Below are positions 7,626-16,678 of a stretch of DNA of 64,000 nucleotides, one piece after another. The notes below the pieces were generated by a model, which was given only the letters and a program-made list of their open reading frames with translations, searched no databases and was not told the origin of the DNA. The stretch is from Bryobacteraceae bacterium (lineage in GTDB: Bacteria; Acidobacteriota; Terriglobia; Bryobacterales; Bryobacteraceae). Made by a program: the position numbers and the translations under genes. The number at the start of each line of letters is the position of its first letter. Positions within the stretch are counted from its first letter, which is position 1. Where the stretch lies: contig JABAQT010000020.1 in NCBI GenBank assembly GCA_019187195.1, positions 1 to 64,000 on the forward strand. Reading direction: 5' to 3'.

Positions 7626-9898
7626 CGCCGCAGGTTCTCTTCAAACAGCTTCAGAATGCGCTTATACTCGTCCGCCCATGAGGAAGGCTGGACGAAGCCG
7701 TGGTTTTCCACCGGATAGACCGCCAGTTCCCAGTTTTCCTTTCGCAGTTCGATGAGCCGCTGCGCGAGCCGGACCGAATCCTGAAAATGCACATTCGTGT
7801 CCACCATGCCGTGACAGATGAGCAACGCGCCCTTGAGCCCCGCGGCGTGATAGATGGGCGAGGACAGCCGGTAGGCTTCGGCATCCTTCTGCGGCGAATT
7901 GAGGATGTTCGATGTGTACTCGTGGTTGTAATGCGCCCAGTCAGTGACCGGACGAAGGCTCGCCCCGGCGGCGAAGACATCCGGTTGCGTGAACATCGCC
8001 ATCAGCGTGATGAATCCTCCATAGCTGCCGCCGTAAATGCCCACGCGCTTCGGGTCGACGCCGTATTCCTTCACCGCCCATTTCACGGCGTCCACCTGGT
8101 CGTCGAGATCCTTGCCGCCCATGTGGCGGTAGATCGCCGTGCGCCAATCACGCCCATAGCCGGCCGAACCCCGGTAGTCCAGATCCAGCACCATATAGCC
8201 CCGCTCGCGCAGCAGGTGGTGAAACATGTACTCCCGCCCGTAGTAGGACCACTCCCGCGTTACGTTCTGAAGATATCCGGCGCCATGCACGAAGATCACC
8301 AACCCCCCTCCGCTCTTCCACTTCGCCGGCTTATAGAGATGAGCGGGGGTCTTCGCGCCGTCTCTCGTGGGGATCCACACGATGGGCGTATCGAGCCACG
8401 GATAGGAGAAGAAATCAGGCGCCGGCGAGGATGTCACCTTTTCCGCCTTGCCCCGCGGGTGCTGAAGGTAGAGCTCGGGAGGCTTGTTCGTGTAAGAGTA
8501 GACATCGGCCAGCATCGTGCCGTCGGGAGAAAGCGTGGCGTTGTGACCCCCAGGCATGGTGGTGATCTTCTCTCTCGCGCCGCCATCCGTGCTCATCAGG
8601 TAATAATGGTCCTCGGCGGGGCTTGTCTCACTCGTCTGCAGGAGGAAGCGGGAGCGGTCTCGCGTCAGTTGCACGCCGCGCACTTCCCATTTGCCCGAGG
8701 TAAGCTGCTTCGGCTCTCCGCCGGAGAACGCAACGGTGTAGAGATGGGACCAGCCGTCGCGTTCCCAGGTGAAGTAGATCCGCTCGCTGTCCTTGAGCCA
8801 TCCGTACGCAGACTCGGCGGGACCGTCCACCCACGCGTCGTCATGGATATCCACCAGCGGGCGTGTTTTCGCGGTCCTGGGGTCGGCGGCCGCAATCCAG
8901 ACATCCTTGTTGTCCGCCGCCCTGCCCTTCATCACCAGCCTCGATCCGTCCTCGCTCCATTGAGCCGATTCCCACTCGGTTTCGCGGCCCTTCATTCCGT
9001 CATCGAGCCACTTCGATTCCCCTGTCCTGACGTCGAGAAAGGCGACCAAGACCCGGCTGGAGGGGTCGCCCACGTCCGTCCTCGACGGGATGTCCGCCGT
9101 GTAGCCGCTCTCCGTAACAAAATTGGGGACAATTGTCTTCCTGGAGCCCTCCCGCGCCTCCTCGATCCAGGCGAGCACATACGATTCATCAGGCGATAGA
9201 CGGAGCCGCTTCACGGATTGCTTCGCGTTCAGGCGGAACGGCTTGCGCGGATTCAGCCGCTTCGCCCTCGCCTTGTCCTCCGCCTCCTTCTTTTCCTTAT
9301 CGCGAATATAGTCGAACAGCTTTGCTTCCTCGGTCTTCAGAAACTCCTGGCTGGGGGTTCCCTTGCTCTCGTCTTCGTCCTTGCCCCCCTTGCGGATGTC
9401 CGTGAGTTGAATCACCTCGCCGGTGCCCGGCGAGAGGACAAACAGATTGTCATTGCGTACGAAGGCGACGCGCTGTTCATCGTGAGTGAAATGCGGATCC
9501 GATTCCGCGTCCGCCGTCTTCGTCAGCTGCCGGCGGCGTCCGGCGAGGTTGTCGTAAAGAAAGATATCGCCGCCGCTTTCATAAACCGTCATCCTCCACT
9601 CGCGCGTGGCATCGCCGCCCGCCGGGGGCGCTTCCCTGGCCTCATCTTCGTTCAATTTGCGTAAGCCGGACCCATCGCGGTTCACCACATAGGTGGAGTA
9701 CTCCTGGAGCAACGGGTCATCGCACTTCTTCCAGCGAAAATACACGCGCTGGCTGTCGCCGGACCAGCGCACCGCCTGCGGCGGGTAGCCGTAAAGAGCC
9801 GGTCCGCGCATGATGTTGTCAATGCTCAGGACGAACTTCGGCTGCGCCGGAGCGAACAGCAGGAACGCCGGCACGCAAATGAGAATCCGGTACCACAT
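7622..9898 (-). CDS. Secreted S9 family peptidase (prolyl oligopeptidase type)
   Basis: The start at 9898 is preferred because it begins a signal peptide (MWYRILICVPAFLLFAPAQ), giving 758 residues. Residues about 40-480 form a WD40/DPP-IV-like propeller with repeated D-G and SPDG patterns. The C-terminal alpha/beta hydrolase carries the Ser nucleophile in GGSYGG, the Asp in HGMVDTNVH and the His in ENHGF. The family hydrolyses oligopeptides, often after Pro or Ala, in the periplasm or outside. A longer version from 9943 would put charged residues before the signal peptide. It is divergent from the formamidase-like gene. Confidence 0.88.
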   Translation of the reverse strand: MWYRILICVPAFLLFAPAQPKFVLSIDNIMRGPALYGYPPQAVRWSGDSQRVYFRWKKCDDPLLQEYSTYVVNRDGSGLRKLNEDEAREAPPAGGDATREWRMTVYESGGDIFLYDNLAGRRRQLTKTADAESDPHFTHDEQRVAFVRNDNLFVLSPGTGEVIQLTDIRKGGKDEDESKGTPSQEFLKTEEAKLFDYIRDKEKKEAEDKARAKRLNPRKPFRLNAKQSVKRLRLSPDESYVLAWIEEAREGSRKTIVPNFVTESGYTADIPSRTDVGDPSSRVLVAFLDVRTGESKWLDDGMKGRETEWESAQWSEDGSRLVMKGRAADNKDVWIAAADPRTAKTRPLVDIHDDAWVDGPAESAYGWLKDSERIYFTWERDGWSHLYTVAFSGGEPKQLTSGKWEVRGVQLTRDRSRFLLQTSETSPAEDHYYLMSTDGGAREKITTMPGGHNATLSPDGTMLADVYSYTNKPPELYLQHPRGKAEKVTSSPAPDFFSYPWLDTPIVWIPTRDGAKTPAHLYKPAKWKSGGGLVIFVHGAGYLQNVTREWSYYGREYMFHHLLRERGYMVLDLDYRGSAGYGRDWRTAIYRHMGGKDLDDQVDAVKWAVKEYGVDPKRVGIYGGSYGGFITLMAMFTQPDVFAAGASLRPVTDWAHYNHEYTSNILNSPQKDAEAYRLSSPIYHAAGLKGALLICHGMVDTNVHFQDSVRLAQRLIELRKENWELAVYPVENHGFVQPSSWADEYKRILKLFEENLRR

Positions 9899-9976
9899 GG
9901 AACGAATTCCCCAAGAATAGCGGGATTGACTCATGCCCCGCAAACCGTTTTACCCGATTCTGGTAGCGTGGTCTGC

Positions 9977-10966
9977 ATGCTCTTGCCAATGCTCCTCGCC
10001 GTCTCGAGCTTCGCCGCCCAGACGCACACCATTCAGGCCGTTCGCTATTACAACTCCTTCGACCACCGCAACGCGGCGCTCGCGCGCATCGCGCCCGGCG
10101 ACACGGTCATCACCAAAACCCTTGACGCCGGCGGTTACGATCAGGCGGGTAAGAAAGCCGGCGAGCGCCCCAACCCCCTCACCGGACCTTTCCACATCAC
10201 CGGAGCCGAGCCGGGAGACGCGATCGCGGTGACCTTCGTCCGCATCCGTCCAAACCGCGATTACGGGTTTACCAATCACCGCCTCGGTGTGTTCTCCCTC
10301 AACCCCGAAATGGTGGAAGGGCTCTATCCCCGCGCGTTCAAGCGGGGCGCTGTCTACCCGGATCGCGACGATATTCTCAAGTGGCGTGTCGATCTTGACA
10401 GGCGCGTGGTGCGTCTCGAGGATCCGGTGAGCAAAGTCCACAGGATGGAGTTTCCCGCCAACCCGATGCTCGGCTGCGTCGGCGTGGCCGCGCCCGGAGT
10501 GTTCGCGCCCACTTCGGCCATCTCCGGCCCTTACGGCGGCAACATGGATTACAACCGTGTCACCGAGGGAGCCACCGTGCTGCTGCCGGTCTATCATCCG
10601 GGCGCGCTGCTGTTTATCGGCGACGGCCACGCCCTGCAGGCCGACGGAGAACCCACGGGTACGGGCGTGGAAATCAGCATGGACGTCACCTTCACCGTGC
10701 GGCTTCACAAACGCGCCAACCTGCAGGTTCCGCGCCTCGAGACGCCGCAATTCATCATCAGCGTCGGGAGCCAGCCCGAATTTGTCAGCTCCCTCGACCG
10801 TGGCCTCCGCCTCGCGACTTCGGACATGGTGGATTGGCTCACCCGCCAGTACGGCATGGAGCCCTGGGCGGCGCACATGCTGATCGGCTATCAGGGACGC
10901 TACGATGTGGTAACCGTCGCCGGCTCGATGGCCCTCAGGATTCCACGGTCCGTTCTGCCGAAATAG
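9977..10966 (+). CDS. Secreted acetamidase/formamidase family protein
   Basis: The start at 9977 gives 329 residues with a clean signal peptide (MLLPMLLAVSSFAAQ); an upstream in-frame ATG at 9926 would spoil it. The sequence matches the FmdA/AmdA family: a metal-site-like MLGCVGVAAP segment, GPYGGNMDYN, and LLFIGDGHALQADGEPTGTGVE. Family enzymes release ammonia from formamide or acetamide. An exported version suggests ammonia release from short amides outside the cytoplasm, but many Acidobacteriota members of the family are uncharacterised. Its last 32 bases overlap the convergent alpha/beta hydrolase gene. Confidence 0.82.
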   Translation: MLLPMLLAVSSFAAQTHTIQAVRYYNSFDHRNAALARIAPGDTVITKTLDAGGYDQAGKKAGERPNPLTGPFHITGAEPGDAIAVTFVRIRPNRDYGFTNHRLGVFSLNPEMVEGLYPRAFKRGAVYPDRDDILKWRVDLDRRVVRLEDPVSKVHRMEFPANPMLGCVGVAAPGVFAPTSAISGPYGGNMDYNRVTEGATVLLPVYHPGALLFIGDGHALQADGEPTGTGVEISMDVTFTVRLHKRANLQVPRLETPQFIISVGSQPEFVSSLDRGLRLATSDMVDWLTRQYGMEPWAAHMLIGYQGRYDVVTVAGSMALRIPRSVLPK

Positions 10967-11813
10967 CCTCGAGAACGGCCGGCAGATCGCGCCATAGCAG
11001 AAGATGCCCGCGGGCGGGAGCGACAATGAGACGCGCCCGCGGAATTTCAGCCGCAAGAGCGCGGACGCTTGAAACCGGTGCGAGCTTGTCCTCGGAGCCA
11101 TGCCAGAAGATCACCTCGCCGGCGATCTCGGAAGGCGCGAACCGCCAGTCGCGGCCCGTGGTCCGGTAGTCCTCGATGACGCCCTCCGGTCCCCTCCGAA
11201 CCGCTTCATAGAAGAAATCGGTTGCCTCCCGGGCCGTGAGGCCACGGAAAATTTCGCGGTCGGATGGCGAAGAGAGCTGCACCAGCACGGAGAACCGCGC
11301 CAGGCCCGGCGGCAGCCACGCGGCCGCGCGGAGAACCAGGGCGGCAAGCCAGGGCGTCCGCCGGCAAAGCGGATAGAGCATGCGATCCTCGATCAATCCC
11401 AACCGCCGGATAGCCTCCCGGTCGAGCGGACCGATTCCAGCCACAATGCCCGTGCGCGTGACTCTCGAGGCTAATTGATGGGCGCAGGCAAGAGCATAGG
11501 GCGCGCCCGCTGACCATGCCAGCACGCCGAAATGTTCAATGCCGAGAGTATCCGCGAAGCGTCGCACATCCTCGGCCCAATCGGGAAGTACCGCGTCCGG
11601 ATGCGGATCCGAGAGGCCGATGCCGGGCCGGTCGATCGCAATCAGACGGACATGGGCCAGGCGGGCGGCCTCATCTCCAAATGCGATATCGAGCCGCGAA
11701 GAGAGCCCGCCGTGGAAATACAAAACGGGAGCGCCATGAGGATCGCCGTACTCGGCATACCCCAACCGCCTTCCATCCGGCAACTCTACTCGGCCGTCGC
11801 GGCGCGGAGTCAT
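10935..11813 (-). CDS. Alpha/beta hydrolase
   Basis: The start at 11813 (MTPRRDGRVELPDGRRLGYAEYG) gives 292 residues and fits family N-termini better than an upstream ATG at 11861. The fold shows the oxyanion segment LYFHGGLSSR, a nucleophile elbow written AWSAGAPYA (Ser in W-S-A-G), and the late Asp/His region (HGSEDKLAPV, ARGHLLLW). It has no signal peptide, so it is probably cytoplasmic. The substrate cannot be told. Its 3' end overlaps the formamidase-like gene in opposite orientation; it is divergent from the PQQ dehydrogenase gene. Confidence 0.8.
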   Translation of the reverse strand: MTPRRDGRVELPDGRRLGYAEYGDPHGAPVLYFHGGLSSRLDIAFGDEAARLAHVRLIAIDRPGIGLSDPHPDAVLPDWAEDVRRFADTLGIEHFGVLAWSAGAPYALACAHQLASRVTRTGIVAGIGPLDREAIRRLGLIEDRMLYPLCRRTPWLAALVLRAAAWLPPGLARFSVLVQLSSPSDREIFRGLTAREATDFFYEAVRRGPEGVIEDYRTTGRDWRFAPSEIAGEVIFWHGSEDKLAPVSSVRALAAEIPRARLIVAPARGHLLLWRDLPAVLEAISAERTVES

Positions 11814-11855
11814 GGCGGGTGATATTCTATCGGGTTTCGCATGAGGAATTGAACA

Positions 11856-13706
11856 ATGCACCGGATTCTTTGTTTGCTGCTGCTGTGCGCGCCGCTGGCT
11901 GACGCGCAGGAATGGCGCTCGTACGCCGGGAGCCCGGGAGGGCGAAAGTATTCACCGCTCAAGCAGATCGGCCGCGCAAACGTCGGAGGGCTGCGGGTGG
12001 CCTGGACGTTCCACACCGGGGATGTGAGCGACGGGAAGGAGTTTCCCGTGCGGAGCGCTTTCGAAACCACGCCGCTGATGGTGGATGGAGTGCTTTACTT
12101 CACCACGGCCTTCAACCGGCTGATCGCGCTCGATGCGGATACGGGGCGTCAGAAATGGGCGTTCGATCCGAAGATCAGCCGTACGGTTTCGCGGAATCTC
12201 TTTATCCATCGCGGAGCGGCGTATTGGACGGACGGGAGGCGGAAGCGGTTGTACTATGGCACGCTTGACGGGGACCTGTTCGCCATCGATGCGAATTCGG
12301 GCGAGCCGGCCGCGGATTTCGGCGTCCACGGGAAGGTGGATCTCAAGGAAGGCATGCTGATTCCCGGCGGAAGCCAGAGCTACGGGATGACCTCGCCGCC
12401 GGCAATCTACAAGAACCTGGTGATCTGCGGGTCGATTGTGCCGGATGGCGAGCCGCGAGGTCCGAGCGGGGATGTGCGGGCATTCGACGCGTTGACGGGG
12501 AAGCTGGTGTGGAGATTCCACACCGTGCCGCGGCCCGGTGAGTTCGGGCATGACACGTGGGAAGGGGAGGGATGGAAGGATCGGGGCGGGGCGAACGCGT
12601 GGTCCATCCTGAGCGTCGATGAGGAGCGGGGGATCGTCTTCCTGCCGCTGACGTCGCCCTCGACGGATTTCTGGGGCGGAGACCGCAAGGGCATGGGACT
12701 GTTCGGCGACTCGCTGGTGGCGTTGGATGCCTCGACGGGGAAGCGCCTGTGGCATTTTCAGACCGTGCATCACGACGTGTGGGATTACGATCTGCCGGCC
12801 CAGCCGGTGCTGGTGGAAGTGAAAAAAGACGGAAGGCTGATTCCGGCGGTGGCGCAGGTGACCAAGACAGGGTTCACCTTCCTGTTCGAGAGGATGAAGG
12901 GAACGCCGGTTTACGACATCGTCGAGAAGCCGGTTCCGCCGAGCAGGATGCCGGGCGAGCAGGCATGGCCCACACAGCCGTTCCCCCTGAAACCGCCGCC
13001 TTTTGCCAGGCAGAGCATGAAGCCCGGCGAGTTGACGGACGTCACCGGCGAATCGCGGGCATTCTGCGCGCAGTTGATCGAGGGCGCCGAGTTCGGGCAG
13101 TTGTTTACTCCGGCATCGGAGAAGCCCGTGGTTCTGTTTCCGGGGACGAACGGCGGAGCCAATTGGGGCGGGGCATCGTACGACCCCGAGACGCGCACGT
13201 TGTATGTCAACTCGCACGACAACGGAATGCTGGTGCGGATGGTGAAACGTCCCGAGGGCTCCGCGGTTCCCTACCGGACACGGGGTCCGGTCTACGGGCG
13301 GTTCTGGGATAAGAACCGCTATCCATGCCAGAAGCCGCCATGGGGCCAGTTGACGGCGATCGATCTGGACAAGGGCGAATTCCGGTGGCAGGTGACGCTG
13401 GGAGCGTTCGATGAGTTGACGGCGAAAGGGATTCCCCCAACGGGGACATCGAACATCGGCGGCTCCTTGGTGACGGCGGGCGGAGTTCTGTTCATAGGCG
13501 CGACGAACGACAGCCGCTTCCGGGCGTTCGACAAGGATACGGGCAGGCTGCTGTGGGAGACGCGGCTGCCGGCAAGCGCGCATGCCACGCCGATGACCTA
13601 TGTTGGTAAGAAGACGAAGAAGCAGTTTGTGGTGATCGCCGCGGGAGGCGGCAACAAATACAACGAGACATTCTCGGATGCCTTGGTGGCTTACTGGTTG
13701 CCCTGA
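11856..13706 (+). CDS. Secreted PQQ-dependent dehydrogenase (quinoprotein)
   Basis: The protein has 616 residues with a signal peptide (MHRILCLLLLCAPLADAQ). It opens the mature part with EWRSYAGSPGGRKYSPL, typical of quinoprotein propellers, and has repeats such as DADTGRQKWAF and FHTVHHDVWDYDLPAQPVL. There is no CxxCH, so it lacks the heme domain of quinohemoproteins and needs an external acceptor. The family oxidises alcohols or sugars in the periplasm; substrate is not evident. The pentaheme cytochrome reads directly from its 3' end in another frame, which suggests that cytochrome is the electron acceptor. Confidence 0.87.
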   Translation: MHRILCLLLLCAPLADAQEWRSYAGSPGGRKYSPLKQIGRANVGGLRVAWTFHTGDVSDGKEFPVRSAFETTPLMVDGVLYFTTAFNRLIALDADTGRQKWAFDPKISRTVSRNLFIHRGAAYWTDGRRKRLYYGTLDGDLFAIDANSGEPAADFGVHGKVDLKEGMLIPGGSQSYGMTSPPAIYKNLVICGSIVPDGEPRGPSGDVRAFDALTGKLVWRFHTVPRPGEFGHDTWEGEGWKDRGGANAWSILSVDEERGIVFLPLTSPSTDFWGGDRKGMGLFGDSLVALDASTGKRLWHFQTVHHDVWDYDLPAQPVLVEVKKDGRLIPAVAQVTKTGFTFLFERMKGTPVYDIVEKPVPPSRMPGEQAWPTQPFPLKPPPFARQSMKPGELTDVTGESRAFCAQLIEGAEFGQLFTPASEKPVVLFPGTNGGANWGGASYDPETRTLYVNSHDNGMLVRMVKRPEGSAVPYRTRGPVYGRFWDKNRYPCQKPPWGQLTAIDLDKGEFRWQVTLGAFDELTAKGIPPTGTSNIGGSLVTAGGVLFIGATNDSRFRAFDKDTGRLLWETRLPASAHATPMTYVGKKTKKQFVVIAAGGGNKYNETFSDALVAYWLP

Positions 13707-14074
13707 CACTGGCGGCGGACGACGCGCCGTTTTCCCACAAGCGGCACGCTCCGCTGAAGATGGCGTGTACCGTGTGTCACGCGGGCGCCCAGCGGAAAGA
13801 AGCGGCGGGTTTTCCGCCGGTGTCCCAATGCCGGGTCTGTCACAAGGACTATGCCGCGGCCATACCCTCGCGGCGGGTCTATCAGTTGCCGGACTTCGTA
13901 TTTTTCAGCCATGCCTCGCATGTGAAAGCCGAATGCCGCTCCTGTCACGGCGATGTGTGGGAGCAGGAAAAGGTGACGGTGTTCCGCATGCCGAAGATGA
14001 AAGAGTGCGTCGATTGCCACAAAGAGCGGCACGCGCCGGAACAGTGCAACACATGCCATGAATTGGGCCAGTGA
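13694..14074 (+). CDS. Small pentaheme cytochrome c, ActA-like, with no standard start codon
   Basis: Five CxxCH motifs are present (CTVCH, CRVCH, CRSCH, CVDCH, CNTCH), plus two FSHxxH ligand motifs and a LPDFVFFSH segment. The order matches the ActA cytochrome at 25727 in miniature. The first ATG (13760) lies after the first FSHKRH motif, so it would give a truncated, unexported protein. Upstream in frame, codons 13640-13711 encode an Arg-rich stretch and a hydrophobic ILGCLGGLLVALTLAA, a good signal peptide, but the frame has no ATG, GTG or TTG back to a stop at 13607. The listed start is a CTG placeholder; ATT 13670 or an indel are alternatives. It overlaps the end of the PQQ dehydrogenase gene and probably takes electrons from that enzyme. 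Confidence 0.7.
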   Translation: MVALTLAADDAPFSHKRHAPLKMACTVCHAGAQRKEAAGFPPVSQCRVCHKDYAAAIPSRRVYQLPDFVFFSHASHVKAECRSCHGDVWEQEKVTVFRMPKMKECVDCHKERHAPEQCNTCHELGQ

Positions 14075-14176
14075 CCGCGCACGGAACGTGCCGCGCCTCG
14101 CGTACAGAACTTCCAGTATTTCCGGCCGGCCTCGTTCCGCCTTACACTGACAGCCATCCTTCGGAAAAGGGGAACT

Positions 14177-16678
14177 GTGAAGTGGGTCGGTGCGCCTCCT
14201 GTTAGGCAAGCGGTGAAGGTGCTTGCCGCTGTTGCCGCCTTGAGCCTTGCGGGAGTTTCGCGCGCGGAGACGAAGTTCAGCGGCCAGGTGTGGAATGCGA
14301 CGCGGGCTCCGGTGGCGGGCGCGCGGATCACGGCAATCAAAGAGGACGGGAACCGTGTGTTCGGGTTTAGCGATCCGCAAGGGCGATTTTCGCTCGCATT
14401 GCCGGCGCCGGGCGGCTATCGCGTCACGGTCGAGCATGAGGGTTTCTTCCCGGCGCGGTTGAAACCGCTGCGGGTGGGACCGGAGGGCGAAGAACTCACG
14501 GTAACGCTCGAGCCGTTGCGGGAAGTGGTCGAGAGCGTGGAAGTCCACGCGACGGCCCGGACGGTGGACATGGATGCCACGAACCCGGCGCGGACGGTGC
14601 GCGGAGAAGAACTCCTCAACATCCCCTATCCGAACACGAATGACTTCAAGGCGGCCGTACGTATGGTCCCGGGAGTGGTGCGCGATAACCGGGGCGGGAT
14701 TCATGTGAATGGTTCGGCGGAAGACCAGGTGCTGTATACGCTCGATGGGTTCAATCTGAACGACCCGCTGACGGGGCGCCTCGAGACCCGCTTGAGCGTC
14801 GAGTCGGTACAGGCGGTCGAGATCGCCAGCGGCCACTTGCCGGCCGAGTACGGGAAGGGATCAGGAGGAACGCTGGCCGTCCACACGCAGGCGGGAGACA
14901 ACCGGTTGCGGTACTCGGCCACGAACTTTGTTCCGGGTTTGGAGAATCGCAAGGGCTGGACGATTGGAGACTGGTCGCCGCGCGTGGGGGTTTCAGGTCC
15001 CATCCTCAAGGACAGGGCATGGTTTTCAAACACGGTGGACCTTCAATATTCGCAGGTCTTCATCAGGGACCTGCCGAAGGGACAGGACCGCTACTCGCAG
15101 ACGAGGCTGGGAAACCTGCTCTACGCGCAGGTGAACCTGACGCCTTCGCAGATTCTGTACGCGGGGTTTCTGGTGAATGCCTTCAACGCGGCGAGGACGG
15201 GGTTGACCGCCCTTGATCCGGTGGAGACAACCATCGACCGCCGGTCGCGGCAGTGGTTCTGGCACGTGAAGGATCAGATCTATCTGACCAGCGGGTGGCT
15301 GGTGGAGGCGGGTTTCGCTTCCAACCGCACTTTCGGGCGGGAGATTCCGCAGGGCCAGGGGATGCTGATCTACACGGCGAACGGCAAGCGGGGAAACTAC
15401 TTCATGGATGCGGTGAGAAAAGGAGGACGGGATCAGATCCTGGTCAACTCCTTCCTGCCGCGCTTCAAGGCATTCGGCGAGCATCAACTGAAGACGGGGA
15501 TGGACCTCGATCACGTCACCTACTGGCAGGACGTGAGGCGGACGGGGTTCGAGAACTACAGCGAAGCCGGCAAGCGTACGTTCAGAACGGTCTATGGCGG
15601 CAGCGGGGTGCTGGGCCGCAACAACGATGAAGCCGCGGCCTACGTGCAGGATTCCTGGCGGATTGCCCCTGCAATGTTGATCGAAGCAGGCGCGCGGACG
15701 GACTGGGGGCGGATTCTGCATACGTGGAGCCTTTCGCCTCGGATCGGAGCCGCGTGGTCGCCGGGGCGAAAGGGAAACATGAAAGTGTACGCGGGCTACG
15801 CGCGCGTCTATGACGCGACGAACCTGCGATTGTTCACCCGGCCATTCGATCAGTATGCGCTTGCGACCTATTTCGGGCCCGGCGGGGATGTGGTCCGGGG
15901 ACCGGCGCTGACGACCTTCGAGATTCGCAATCCGCGTCTGGCGCGGCCGCGGTTTCAAAACTGGTCATTGGGGCTCGAGGGGCGCCTGGGGGGCGGATTC
16001 TCGTTCCGGGCGGACGTGCTGCGGCGCAGAGGGCGGAATGGGTTCACCTACCGGAACACCAATGACAGGCCGGATGCGCCGCCTCCCGCATGGGCGCTGA
16101 ATGCGAGGGTGGTGGACTCGTTGTTCGAACTCTCCAACTACCGGACGGATTCGTTCGATTCGTTTTCGATTACCGCGCGGCAGAGCATCCGCAATCAGTA
16201 TGAGTGGATGCTGAGCTATACGCGGTCCCGGGCACTGAGCAACACGGTGGTGGACATCAGCGTCGAAGATCCGATCATGGTGATGAACAATGCCGGCCCC
16301 ATGCCCTGGGATGCCCCGCACCGGCTCCTGGGATGGGGCTATCTGCCGCTCCCGGTCAGGAACTGGGCGCTCGCCTTTTCCGTGGATGCGCGGACGGGGT
16401 TTCCGTTCAGCGCGAGGACGGATGACGGGCGGATCTTCGGAGAGGTGAACTCGATGCGGTTCCCTTACTATTTCGAGTTGAACGTGCACCTCGAGCGGCG
16501 GTTCGCGTTCCGGGGCCACCGCTGGGCGCTGCGGTTCGGGGCGAATGACATTACAAATCGCGTGAACCCGGATACGGTGAACAACGTGATGAGCTCCTCG
16601 AGGTATCTGCGATTCTATGGTGGCTCCGGAAGGGCGCTGAATGTGAGGGTTCGGTGGTTGGGGCGGCTACGGAAGTGA
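14177..16678 (+). CDS. TonB-dependent receptor with carboxypeptidase-like N-terminal domain
   Basis: A GTG start after AAAAGGGGA gives 833 residues with a signal peptide ending near VSRA. Residues about 30-115 are a CarboxypepD_reg-like beta domain (FSGQVWNATRAPVAGARI, DPQGRFSLALP). A plug domain follows (GIHVNGSAEDQVLYTLDG, VEIASGHLPAEYGKGSGG), then a long beta-barrel. This is an outer-membrane receptor for an unknown ligand, probably a carbohydrate or oligomer. It follows the PQQ dehydrogenase and cytochrome by about 100 bases and may be co-transcribed. Its stop abuts the stop of the next, convergent gene in the palindrome TGATCA. Confidence 0.85.
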   Translation: MKWVGAPPVRQAVKVLAAVAALSLAGVSRAETKFSGQVWNATRAPVAGARITAIKEDGNRVFGFSDPQGRFSLALPAPGGYRVTVEHEGFFPARLKPLRVGPEGEELTVTLEPLREVVESVEVHATARTVDMDATNPARTVRGEELLNIPYPNTNDFKAAVRMVPGVVRDNRGGIHVNGSAEDQVLYTLDGFNLNDPLTGRLETRLSVESVQAVEIASGHLPAEYGKGSGGTLAVHTQAGDNRLRYSATNFVPGLENRKGWTIGDWSPRVGVSGPILKDRAWFSNTVDLQYSQVFIRDLPKGQDRYSQTRLGNLLYAQVNLTPSQILYAGFLVNAFNAARTGLTALDPVETTIDRRSRQWFWHVKDQIYLTSGWLVEAGFASNRTFGREIPQGQGMLIYTANGKRGNYFMDAVRKGGRDQILVNSFLPRFKAFGEHQLKTGMDLDHVTYWQDVRRTGFENYSEAGKRTFRTVYGGSGVLGRNNDEAAAYVQDSWRIAPAMLIEAGARTDWGRILHTWSLSPRIGAAWSPGRKGNMKVYAGYARVYDATNLRLFTRPFDQYALATYFGPGGDVVRGPALTTFEIRNPRLARPRFQNWSLGLEGRLGGGFSFRADVLRRRGRNGFTYRNTNDRPDAPPPAWALNARVVDSLFELSNYRTDSFDSFSITARQSIRNQYEWMLSYTRSRALSNTVVDISVEDPIMVMNNAGPMPWDAPHRLLGWGYLPLPVRNWALAFSVDARTGFPFSARTDDGRIFGEVNSMRFPYYFELNVHLERRFAFRGHRWALRFGANDITNRVNPDTVNNVMSSSRYLRFYGGSGRALNVRVRWLGRLRK

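Noticed and set aside
9926-9976. Start of the formamidase-like gene at the first ATG
   Set aside because: The extra 17 residues precede a clean signal peptide that begins at 9977.
11952-13709. 585-residue antisense frame across the PQQ dehydrogenase
   Set aside because: It is Arg/His-rich with no motif, while the sense frame has full propeller signatures.
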